Below the pieces are notes generated by a model that saw only the letters and a list, made by a program, of their open reading frames with translations, was not told the origin of the DNA and did no database searches. From NCBI GenBank assembly GCA_003218935.1, contig QHPA01000166.1, positions 1 to 12,378 of the forward strand: a DNA stretch of 12,378 nt, in the 5' to 3' direction. Below, one piece after another: positions 1-5,124 of the stretch. A program made the position numbers and the translations under genes. The stretch comes from Verrucomicrobiota bacterium (GTDB lineage Bacteria; Verrucomicrobiota; Verrucomicrobiia; Limisphaerales; AV2). How positions within the stretch are numbered: the stretch's first letter is position 1; every line of letters starts with the position of its first letter.

Positions 1-36
1 ATTTCATTCAGTCGTTGGACCGTGAAAAACTAGAAA

Positions 37-82
37 ACCATTGGCCCCTGCAATTTTGAAAAGAAGAGGACGGGCTAATGGT
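37..82. repeat. 11-bp inverted repeat upstream of tRNA-Thr
   Basis: The arm at 37-47 (ACCATTGGCCC) pairs with the arm at 72-82 (GGGCTAATGGT) over 11 positions. Ten are Watson-Crick pairs and one is G-T, and the loop is 24 bases. A run of six T lies at 92-97, ten bases past the stem, which is too far for a classic intrinsic terminator. It could be the degenerate end of an upstream transcript, an operator, or part of the leader of the tRNA-tuf transcript. The rest of 1-128 holds no recognisable gene, and no convincing promoter could be assigned. Confidence 0.45.
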
Positions 83-128
83 GGTTTGTCGTTTTTTGCG
101 GGGGTCAGGATTAAATTATCCGGCTATT

Positions 129-204
129 GCCCATGTAGCTCAGTCGGCAGAGCACGTCCTTGGTAAGGACGAGGTCATCAGTTCAACCCTGATCATGGGC
201 TCCA
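129..204 (+). tRNA. tRNA-Thr, anticodon GGT
   Basis: This is a 76-base cloverleaf with the CCA end encoded (202-204). The acceptor stem GCCCATG (129-135) pairs with CATGGGC (194-200), and the discriminator base is T at 201. The anticodon stem CGTCC/GGACG encloses the loop TTGGTAA, with anticodon GGT at 162-164, which reads ACC and ACT. The T loop TTCAACC is present. It sits 46 bases ahead of tuf, the same neighbourhood as thrT-tufB in enterobacteria, so co-transcription with tuf is likely. Confidence 0.97.
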
Positions 205-250
205 GTTCGGGCTTTAACAAAAACTAGAACCAACAACCGCAGGAAATCGC

Positions 251-1438
251 ATGGCAAAAGAAGCGTTTCAAAGAACCAAACCCCATGTCAACGTCGGTAC
301 GATCGGCCACGTTGACCACGGCAAGTCCACGTTGACGGCGGCGATCGTGCAAGTGCAGGCCGGCAAGAAACTGGCCAAGGCCATTTCGTATGCGGAAATC
401 ACCAAAGGTGGCACGGTTCGCGACGCTACCAAGACAGTCACCATTGCGGTTTCTCACGTTGAATACGAAACCGCCACGCGCCACTACGCGCACGTGGACT
501 GTCCCGGGCACGCCGACTACGTGAAGAACATGATCACTGGCGCCGCGCAGATGGACGGCGCAATTCTGGTCGTCAGCGCCGCAGACGGCCCAATGCCTCA
601 GACGCGCGAGCACATTTTGTTGGCCCGTCAGGTGGGCGTGCCCGCGATCGTCGTTTTCTTGAATAAGGTCGATCTGGCCGACGCGGACTTGCTGGATCTG
701 GTGGACATGGAAATCCGCGACTTGCTGACCAAGTATGGGTTCCCTGGCGACAAGGCGCCGATCATCCGCGGCAGCGCAACCGCGGCCCTGGCTGGAAAGC
801 CTGAAGGGGCCAAAGCGATTCAGGAGCTGATGGATGCCATTGACAGCTTCATCCCGCTCCCGACGCGCGAGGTGGACAAGCCGTTCCTGATGTGCATCGA
901 AGACGTGTTCAACATTGAGGGCCGAGGCACGGTGGTGACCGGTCGCGTGGAGCGCGGTCTTCTTAAAAAGATGGAGGAGGTTGAAATCGTTGGATTGCGT
1001 GACACGCGCAAGACGGTGGCCACGGACATTGAAATGTTTCGCAAGCTGCTCGACAGCGCCACGGCGGGCGACAACGTGGGTGTGCTGTTGCGCGGCATCA
1101 AGAAAGAGGAAGTCGAGCGCGGCATGGTGCTGGCCAAACCAGGCACCATCACCCCGCACACCAGGTTCAAGGCGGAAGTTTACGTGTTGTCGAAGGAGGA
1201 GGGTGGCCGGCATACACCGTTCTTCAGCAATTACCGCCCCCAATTTTATTTCCGCACAACGGACGTGACCGGCACCGTGAAGCTGGCGCAGGGCGTGGAA
1301 ATGGTGATGCCTGGCGATAATGTTTCAGTGGACATTGACCTGATCGCAACGGTGGCGATGGAAAAAAGCCAGCGGTTCGCGATTCGCGAGGGCGGTCGAA
1401 CCATCGGCGCGGGGCGCGTCAGCGAAGTCGTTGCTTGA
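251..1438 (+). CDS. tuf: elongation factor Tu
   Basis: EF-Tu is the GTPase that delivers aminoacyl-tRNA to the ribosomal A site in the cytosol. The product is 395 residues, close to the family norm of about 394. The ATG at 251 follows AGGA at 241-244 with good spacing, and the N-terminus ([20 protein letters not shown]) is the standard one. The G domain shows GHVDHGKS at 19-26, DCPGH ending at the catalytic-type His87, NKVD at 138-141 and a GSAT G5 motif. The beta-barrel domains II and III follow, with conserved segments such as [17 protein letters not shown] and [13 protein letters not shown]. The odd part is switch I, residues about 51-67. The usual segment ending in RGITI is replaced by one ending in KTVTI and is two residues longer than in E. 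coli. The Mg-coordinating Thr (Thr64 here) is kept. The gene lies between tRNA-Thr and tRNA-Trp, as tufB does in E. coli. Whether the genome has a second tuf cannot be seen here. Confidence 0.98.
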   Translation: MAKEAFQRTKPHVNVGTIGHVDHGKSTLTAAIVQVQAGKKLAKAISYAEITKGGTVRDATKTVTIAVSHVEYETATRHYAHVDCPGHADYVKNMITGAAQMDGAILVVSAADGPMPQTREHILLARQVGVPAIVVFLNKVDLADADLLDLVDMEIRDLLTKYGFPGDKAPIIRGSATAALAGKPEGAKAIQELMDAIDSFIPLPTREVDKPFLMCIEDVFNIEGRGTVVTGRVERGLLKKMEEVEIVGLRDTRKTVATDIEMFRKLLDSATAGDNVGVLLRGIKKEEVERGMVLAKPGTITPHTRFKAEVYVLSKEEGGRHTPFFSNYRPQFYFRTTDVTGTVKLAQGVEMVMPGDNVSVDIDLIATVAMEKSQRFAIREGGRTIGAGRVSEVVA

Positions 1439-1455
1439 ATTGAACGCAAAGGAAT

Positions 1456-1490
1456 CGAGGAGCGCGTGGGTGACCTCGCCTCCGCTTTTT
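1456..1490 (+). terminator. weak terminator-like hairpin after tuf
   Basis: Eighteen bases after the tuf stop, GGAG plus GCG (1459-1466, with one bulged C) can pair with CGC plus CTCC (1477-1483). This is followed by GC and five T (1486-1490). An alternative pairing joins CGAGG at 1456-1460 to CCTCG at 1474-1478. The stem is short and bulged and the T run is brief, so partial termination or a processing structure between tuf and the downstream tRNAs is as likely as full termination. Confidence 0.4.
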
Positions 1491-1529
1491 CGTCTGGTAA
1501 TAAATCGAAAAATTATGCGGCAGTGCGCT

Positions 1530-1605
1530 AGGGCGGTAGCTCAATTGGTAGAGTAGCGGTCTCCAAAACCGTCGGTTGGGGGTTCGAGTCCCTCCCGCCC
1601 TGCCA
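1530..1605 (+). tRNA. tRNA-Trp, anticodon CCA
   Basis: This is a 76-base cloverleaf with an encoded CCA end. The acceptor stem AGGGCGG (1530-1536) pairs with CCGCCCT (1595-1601), and the discriminator is G at 1602, as expected for bacterial tRNA-Trp. The anticodon loop CTCCAAA (1561-1567) gives anticodon CCA at 1563-1565. Its place between tuf and secE matches the widespread tufB-trpT-secE-nusG order. Confidence 0.97.
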
Positions 1606-1614
1606 CGATAATCC

Positions 1615-1704
1615 GGAGGGGTGGCAGAGTGGTCTATCGCGACGGTCTTGAAAACCGTTATGGCTTAACCGCCATCGGGGGTTCGAATCCCTCCCCCTCC
1701 GCCA
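1615..1704 (+). tRNA. tRNA-Ser, anticodon TGA
   Basis: This is a 90-base class II tRNA with an encoded CCA end. The acceptor stem GGAGGGG (1615-1621) pairs with CCCCTCC (1694-1700), and the discriminator is G. The anticodon loop CTTGAAA (1647-1653) gives TGA at 1649-1651, which reads UCA-type serine codons. The long variable arm ATGGC/GCCAT (1660-1664 with 1671-1675) is typical of tRNA-Ser. It starts nine bases after tRNA-Trp and ends 23 bases before secE, so one precursor RNA probably carries both tRNAs and the secE message. Confidence 0.96.
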
Positions 1705-1716
1705 ACGCGGAAACCT

Positions 1717-1722
1717 GGAAAG
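1717..1722 (+). promoter_or_regulatory. ribosome binding site deciding the secE start
   Basis: GGAAAG at 1717-1722 lies five bases ahead of the GTG at 1728. It is the first Shine-Dalgarno-like site after the end of tRNA-Ser. It supports starting secE at 1728 rather than at the upstream in-frame GTG (1629), which lies inside the tRNA. Confidence 0.6.
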
Positions 1723-1727
1723 AAACG

Positions 1728-1988
1728 GTGGACTCGTACGTCAAACTGGGCATTGGGGTCGCGGCGGTCGGCGCGACGTTCGCGTTTTTGTGGCGCGGGG
1801 GCTACCTGTTGCGCATTTCAAACTACGTCTCCGAGACGCGCGAAGAGTTGAAGAAGTGCACCTGGCCATCCGTGGACGAATTGAAAGGTTCGACCGTGGC
1901 GGTCATGATCACCCTGGCGCTTTTGGGCGCGTTCACGATCGGCGTCGATGTTGTGGTTTCTTACGTAATCCGATTTATCCTGGGTTGA
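1728..1988 (+). CDS. secE: preprotein translocase subunit SecE
   Basis: SecE clamps the SecY channel in the inner membrane and is needed for Sec-dependent export. From the GTG at 1728 the product is 86 residues. The frame stays open upstream to 1629, but that part overlaps tRNA-Ser and its translation resembles no SecE, so I exclude it. Residues about 7-22 form a first hydrophobic segment. The amphipathic segment with the family signature ELKKCTWPSVDEL lies at about 40-52. The conserved C-terminal membrane helix runs from about 56 to 85. The position directly before nusG is the classic secE-nusG pair. The gene shares its upstream region with two tRNAs, so its mRNA 5' end is probably made by tRNA 3' processing. 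Confidence 0.9.
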   Translation: MDSYVKLGIGVAAVGATFAFLWRGGYLLRISNYVSETREELKKCTWPSVDELKGSTVAVMITLALLGAFTIGVDVVVSYVIRFILG

Positions 1989-2018
1989 TTGTTTATTGAA
2001 GCTATCCGAAAGCGACTC

Positions 2019-2567
2019 ATGCAGAGCCAATGGTTTGTCATTCATACCCTGGCGGGCCAGGAACAGAAGGTCAAAGAGAGCATTGAAAAGCGCCTCAAGA
2101 CCGAAGAGATGGGGGAGTATATCAGGGAAGTCCTGGTGCCGATGGAGAAAGTGGCCGAGGTGCGCAACGGCAAGAAAACTGTGACGACTCGCAAGCTGCA
2201 TCCCGGCTACGTTTATATCGATATGGTCCTGGTGGATGAGAACCAACAGATTTTGGAAAGGCCGTGGTACTTCATTCGCGAGACGCAGGGCATCATCGGT
2301 TTTGTGGGCGGCGAGCGACCGGTGCCGGTCAGTCCGGAAGAGATTGAGGTCATCAAAGCGCAGATCGCCGAGTCTGAAGACACGGAAAGGCCGAAAGTCA
2401 GCTTTGAACTGGGCGAAACGGTGAAGATCAACGACGGTCCATTCCTCAACTTCAGCGGTGTCATCGAGGAAATCGACCCGGACAAAGGCAAGTTGAAGGT
2501 AACCGTGAGCGTGTTTGGCCGGAACACGCCGGTAGAGCTTGAGTATTGGAAAGTGGAGAAGGCATGA
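2019..2567 (+). CDS. nusG: transcription termination/antitermination factor NusG
   Basis: NusG binds the clamp of RNA polymerase, affects pausing and Rho-dependent termination, and can bridge polymerase to the ribosome. The product is 182 residues, the family norm. The N-terminal NGN domain (about 1-115) starts with MQSQWFVIHTLAGQE and includes the typical HPGYVYIDM segment. The KOW domain covers about 129-182, with the NDGPF and VFGRNTPVELE segments. I chose the ATG at 2019, because it gives the family N-terminus right after a weak GAAAG site. An in-frame TTG at 1989 would add ten residues with no family match. The gene starts 30 bases after secE and ends three bases before rplK. Confidence 0.97.
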   Translation: MQSQWFVIHTLAGQEQKVKESIEKRLKTEEMGEYIREVLVPMEKVAEVRNGKKTVTTRKLHPGYVYIDMVLVDENQQILERPWYFIRETQGIIGFVGGERPVPVSPEEIEVIKAQIAESEDTERPKVSFELGETVKINDGPFLNFSGVIEEIDPDKGKLKVTVSVFGRNTPVELEYWKVEKA

Positions 2568-2570
2568 TTT

Positions 2571-2996
2571 ATGGCAAAGAAAGTCGTTGGACAAATCAAG
2601 TTGCAGATCCCCGCGGGTCAGGCCAACCCCGCTCCGCCCGTCGGCCCGGCACTGGGTCAGCAGGGCGTCAACATCATGGCGTTCTGCAAGGAGTTCAACG
2701 CCGCGACAAAGGAGCAGGGGGGCATGGTGATTCCGGTGGTCATCACGGTTTACCAGGACAAATCGTTTACGTTCATCACCAAATCACCCCCGGCATCCGC
2801 CCTGCTGAAAAAGGCGGCTGGCATCGCCTCGGGATCCAAGACGCCGAACAAGGAAAAAGTCGGCAAAGTGACGAAGAAACAGGTGATAGACATCGTGAAG
2901 TTGAAGATGAAAGATTTGAACGCGGTGAATGAAGAAGCCGCCTTCCGCGTCGTCGCGGGCACCGCCCGGAGCATGGGCATCGAAGTCGTCGACTGA
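2571..2996 (+). CDS. rplK: 50S ribosomal protein L11
   Basis: L11 binds the GTPase-associated region of 23S rRNA at the base of the L7/L12 stalk and is part of the thiostrepton site. The product is 141 residues, the usual length. The N-terminal domain carries the proline-rich segment [20 protein letters not shown] (about 15-34). The C-terminal RNA-binding domain carries [14 protein letters not shown] and the closing [12 protein letters not shown]. The start at 2571 lies three bases after the nusG stop, with AAGG at 2559-2562 inside the end of nusG, so translational coupling is plausible. Unusually, the next gene rplA is 148 bases away. Confidence 0.98.
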   Translation: MAKKVVGQIKLQIPAGQANPAPPVGPALGQQGVNIMAFCKEFNAATKEQGGMVIPVVITVYQDKSFTFITKSPPASALLKKAAGIASGSKTPNKEKVGKVTKKQVIDIVKLKMKDLNAVNEEAAFRVVAGTARSMGIEVVD

Positions 2997-3011
2997 CGAA
3001 GAAAGAGATCA

Positions 3012-3090
3012 GGATGAAGATTAAGATTACGATCAAGATGGGAATCGCCGCTTCGGCTGTTTCTCTTAATCTTAATCTTACTCTTAATCC
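3012..3090. repeat. long AT-rich imperfect palindrome in the rplK-rplA gap
   Basis: The left arm 3012-3038 and right arm 3064-3090 are 27 bases each and complementary at 23 positions. The central 25 bases contain a small GC hairpin, GCCG (3047-3050) with CGGC (3054-3057). Both arms are built from a repeating six-base unit (AAGATT on the left, AATCTT on the right), so the composition is sharply AT-rich against the GC-rich genes around it. There is no T run after the stem, so it is not a classic terminator. An open frame of 27 codons (3014-3097) runs through it, but its alternating Lys-Ile and Leu-Asn content simply reflects the repeat. It looks like an intergenic repeat element or a structured mRNA site. 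Confidence 0.75.
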
Positions 3091-3108
3091 CAAATAACAA
3101 CCGCGGAA

Positions 3109-3122
3109 GGGCCGGACGGCCC
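3109..3122 (+). repeat. GC-rich hairpin ahead of rplA
   Basis: GGGCC (3109-3113) pairs perfectly with GGCCC (3118-3122) around a four-base loop. It ends 22 bases before the chosen rplA start. It is close enough to affect ribosome access, but a role is only inferred. Confidence 0.4.
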
Positions 3123-3144
3123 GCGCGCAATGCAAAGAAAAACA

Positions 3145-3843
3145 ATGCCGAGCAAACGTTACAAAAAGGCGCTGGAACTGGTGGACGCCAAAAAGCTGCA
3201 TGCGCTCAATTCAGCGGTTGAAGTGTTGACCAGGTTGCCGAAAGCCAAATTCAACGAGACGGTTGAGCTGGCGTTTCGACTGGGCGTTGACCCGAAGCAA
3301 TCCGATCAGATGGTGCGCGGTACGGTTCCGCTGCCTCACGGCAGCGGCAAGACGGTGAAAGTGCTCGTGTTCGCAAAGCCGGGCGGCGCGGCCGATGCCG
3401 CCAGGGCGGCTGGCGCCGAGCATGTCGGGTACGAGGATTTGATCAAGCAGTGCAACGAAGGCTGGGCGGATTTCGACGTGGCCATTGCGACGCCCGAAGC
3501 CATGAGCGAGGTCCGAAAGCTGGGCAAAGTGCTCGGTCCGCGCGGCCTCATGCCGAACCCGAAGACCGGCACGGTGACCGACGACACGGCCAGGGCGGTC
3601 AAGGAAGTAAAAGCCGGACGCGTCGAGTTCAAGATCGACAAGGCCGGCAATGTGCACGTGCCGATCGGCAAAGCTTCGTTCACGGCGCAGCAGATCGCGG
3701 AAAACGCCCGCGCGGTGATCGACGCGATCATCAAAGCCAAACCGCACAGCGCGAAGGGCGCGTATCTGCGGAGCTGCACGTTGTCCGCCACGATGAGTCC
3801 GCCGGTTCACCTGGACGTGCGCGAGTTTTTGGCAGCGGCTTAG
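3145..3843 (+). CDS. rplA: 50S ribosomal protein L1
   Basis: L1 forms the mobile L1 stalk that helps release deacylated tRNA from the E site. In many bacteria it also represses the rplK-rplA mRNA. From the ATG at 3145 the product is 232 residues, the usual length, and begins MPSKRYKKALELVDAKK like other L1 proteins. An in-frame ATG at 3130 would add five residues (MQRKT) and has no better ribosome site. Both starts have only weak A-rich upstream sequence. The L1 signature GPRGLMPNPKTGTVTDD lies at 131-147, and the C-terminal part returns to domain I, as expected for this discontinuous fold. A 20-base gap leads to rplJ. Confidence 0.97.
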   Translation: MPSKRYKKALELVDAKKLHALNSAVEVLTRLPKAKFNETVELAFRLGVDPKQSDQMVRGTVPLPHGSGKTVKVLVFAKPGGAADAARAAGAEHVGYEDLIKQCNEGWADFDVAIATPEAMSEVRKLGKVLGPRGLMPNPKTGTVTDDTARAVKEVKAGRVEFKIDKAGNVHVPIGKASFTAQQIAENARAVIDAIIKAKPHSAKGAYLRSCTLSATMSPPVHLDVREFLAAA

Positions 3844-3863
3844 CTTTCAACTGATTTTCTATC

Positions 3864-4376
3864 ATGCGTGCCGAAAAAAAATACATTACCAAAGAATATG
3901 TCGCCCGGCTGAACGCTTCCCCGTTCTTCCTGGTGGTGGATTACAAGGGCCTGACCGTCGGGCAGTTCACCGAATTGCGGAAGCGTCTAACCAGGGCCGG
4001 TTCAGAAGTTCACGTCGTCAAGAACTCGGTTTTTCGCATCGCGGCGAAGGAAGCGGGCGTGGCCGATTTGTCCGGCACTTTGGAGGGCCAGCTGGCCGTG
4101 GTCACAGGCCGGCGCGACGTCTCCGTCGCAGCGAAGGCGCTGAAGACGTTTCAATCCGAATTCGAAAAACCCAGGCTGAAGTTCGGCTATTTGAACAATC
4201 AACGGCTGGAGACGGCCGAATTGATGGCGCTGGCCGATCTGCCGTCAATCGAAGTTTTGCGGGGTAAGCTCCTCGGTTTGCTTCAGGCGCCGGCCGCTCA
4301 ACTGGCACGGTTGCTCAACACGCCGGCCACCCAACTGGCGCGTGTGCTTCAAGCTCGCATCGATAAGGGCGCTTAA
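3864..4376 (+). CDS. rplJ: 50S ribosomal protein L10
   Basis: L10 anchors the L7/L12 dimers to the ribosome. The product is 170 residues. The N-terminal rRNA-binding domain (about 1-130) includes MRAEKKYITKEYVARL, FFLVVDYKGLTV and VVKNSVFRIA. The C-terminal helix carries the L7/L12 docking segments, including a tandem 11-residue repeat at 142-163. The 20-base gap after rplA has no Shine-Dalgarno sequence and is too short for the L10 leader RNA found ahead of rplJ in many bacteria. Start choice rests on the standard N-terminus. Confidence 0.97.
   Translation: MRAEKKYITKEYVARLNASPFFLVVDYKGLTVGQFTELRKRLTRAGSEVHVVKNSVFRIAAKEAGVADLSGTLEGQLAVVTGRRDVSVAAKALKTFQSEFEKPRLKFGYLNNQRLETAELMALADLPSIEVLRGKLLGLLQAPAAQLARLLNTPATQLARVLQARIDKGA
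4287..4352 (+). repeat. tandem 33-base repeat in the rplJ tail
   Basis: Copy one (4287-4319) and copy two (4320-4352) match at 24 of 33 bases. They encode APAAQLARLLN and TPATQLARVLQ. The unit corresponds to the roughly ten-residue segment of L10 helix 8 that binds one L7/L12 dimer. Repeated segments of this kind are known in L10 from other bacteria. Confidence 0.8.
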
Positions 4377-4399
4377 CGATTCTTAAAGAAAAACAATTT

Positions 4400-4500
4400 C
4401 AGCCTGGTTAAGCCGACGAGGCTGATAACAGAACAAACAACAACAAAGTAAATCGTCGGCTCACGGGCCGTGAGTGTAATTCATCCGTGGCCGCGGATGA
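4400..4500 (+). promoter_or_regulatory. structured leader between rplJ and rplL
   Basis: The 144-base gap holds several perfect inverted repeats. AGCCGACGA (4411-4419) pairs with TCGTCGGCT (4453-4461), and the A/C-rich stretch at about 4425-4452 would be its loop. CAGCC (4400-4404) can instead pair with GGCTG (4420-4424), enclosing the first arm, so the two folds may compete. TCACG (4461-4465) pairs with CGTGA (4469-4473). TCATCCG (4481-4487) pairs with CGGATGA (4494-4500). The structures end 20 bases before the rplL start. A regulatory or mRNA-stabilising role is inferred from structure and position only. Confidence 0.5.
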
Positions 4501-4520
4501 CGACGAGACTGAAAGGCAAC

Positions 4521-4916
4521 ATGGCTGACATAGCGAACATGGTAGAGGAACTGAGCAAGTTGACGGTCATCGAGACGGCCGAGTTGGTGAAAAAATTGGA
4601 AACGAAATGGGGCGTCAGCGCCGCTGCCCCGATGGCGGTCGCGGCGGCGGGCGCTCCCGCAGCGGGCGGCGGCGCGGCGGCTCCAGCTGCGGAAGCGAAG
4701 ACGGCGTTCGACGTGATCCTGGCTTCGGTCCCGGCCGACAAGAAGATCGCCGTGATCAAAGCGGTCCGCGAAGTGAAAGCGGGTCTTGGGCTGGCCGAAG
4801 CCAAGGCACTGGTGGAAGGCGCTCCAAAGCCCGTGCTCGAAGGGGCCAACAAAGCCGACGCCGAAGCTGCCAGGAAGAAGCTCGAGGAAGCTGGCGCGAA
4901 AGTCGAAGTGAAGTAA
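4521..4916 (+). CDS. rplL: 50S ribosomal protein L7/L12
   Basis: L7/L12 forms the multi-copy flexible stalk that recruits EF-Tu, EF-G and other GTPases. From the ATG at 4521 the product is 131 residues. The dimerisation domain (about 1-33) contains [20 protein letters not shown]. An Ala/Gly/Pro hinge runs from about 34 to 59. The factor-binding C-terminal domain (about 60-131) includes [19 protein letters not shown] and the closing [11 protein letters not shown]. The start is set by GAAAGG at 4511-4516 and by the family N-terminus. An upstream in-frame GTG (4470) lies inside the hairpin leader and is unlikely. It has a clear ribosome site while rplJ has none, which fits the need for several L7/L12 copies per L10. 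Confidence 0.98.
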   Translation: MADIANMVEELSKLTVIETAELVKKLETKWGVSAAAPMAVAAAGAPAAGGGAAAPAAEAKTAFDVILASVPADKKIAVIKAVREVKAGLGLAEAKALVEGAPKPVLEGANKADAEAARKKLEEAGAKVEVK

Positions 4917-4928
4917 CTTGTTGTATCA

Positions 4929-4960
4929 GGGGCGGCGGGGCTTTCCTGCCGCTCCGTTTT
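4929..4960 (+). terminator. attenuator-like hairpin after rplL
   Basis: Twelve bases after the rplL stop, GGGGCGGC (4929-4936) pairs with GCCGCTCC (4948-4955), with one G-T pair. The stem can extend inward by four weaker pairs to a CTT loop. It is followed by G and four T (4957-4960). A strong stem with a short T run suggests partial termination. E. coli has a partial terminator at the same point, between rplL and rpoB, which lowers polymerase expression relative to ribosomal proteins. Equivalent function here is inferred. Confidence 0.55.
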
Positions 4961-4999
4961 GTCAGTCGAAAACATCGCCTTGAAACAAATCTCGAACGG

Positions 5000-5105
5000 A
5001 TCGCGTAAACGGGTGCGATTGGAATTCTGCCGGCGGTCCCTGGGAGAACCCAGGGACGGCGGCGTTGCGTGTCCAGAGAAAAATAACCGACCGGCCCGGT
5101 GCCGG
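5000..5105 (+). promoter_or_regulatory. multi-hairpin leader of rpoB
   Basis: Three further hairpins lie between the attenuator-like stem and rpoB. ATCGC (5000-5004) pairs with GCGAT (5015-5019). GTCCCTGGG (5036-5044) pairs perfectly with CCCAGGGAC (5049-5057) around the AGAA loop, and GCCG (5029-5032) with CGGC (5060-5063) can extend it past a small internal loop. CCGGC (5091-5095) pairs with GCCGG (5101-5105). The last one ends nine bases before the AGAGGT ribosome site at 5115-5120. The 9-bp stem could serve as a processing or autoregulatory site, but its function is unknown. Confidence 0.5.
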
Positions 5106-5124
5106 CCAATAACCAGAGGTCAAA

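Noticed and set aside
86..117. Possible promoter TTGTCG and TAAATT ahead of tRNA-Thr
   Set aside because: The spacer is 20 bases and both boxes are imperfect, so the match is too weak to annotate.
224..1243. A 339-codon minus-strand open frame opposite tuf
   Set aside because: It covers the highly conserved tuf gene and runs past its start. The product is compositionally biased and matches nothing I recognise.
3130..3144. N-terminal extension of L1 from the ATG at 3130
   Set aside because: It adds only five residues, has no ribosome site and follows a GC hairpin directly. The ATG at 3145 gives the usual L1 start.
4470..4520. N-terminal extension of L7/L12 from the GTG at 4470
   Set aside because: The extra 17 residues match no L7/L12, they lie in the hairpin leader, and the ATG at 4521 has its own ribosome site.
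4959..5009. Possible internal promoters (TTGTCA or TTGAAA boxes) in the rplL-rpoB gap
   Set aside because: The -35-like boxes are good, but no acceptable -10 box lies at 16-18 bases.
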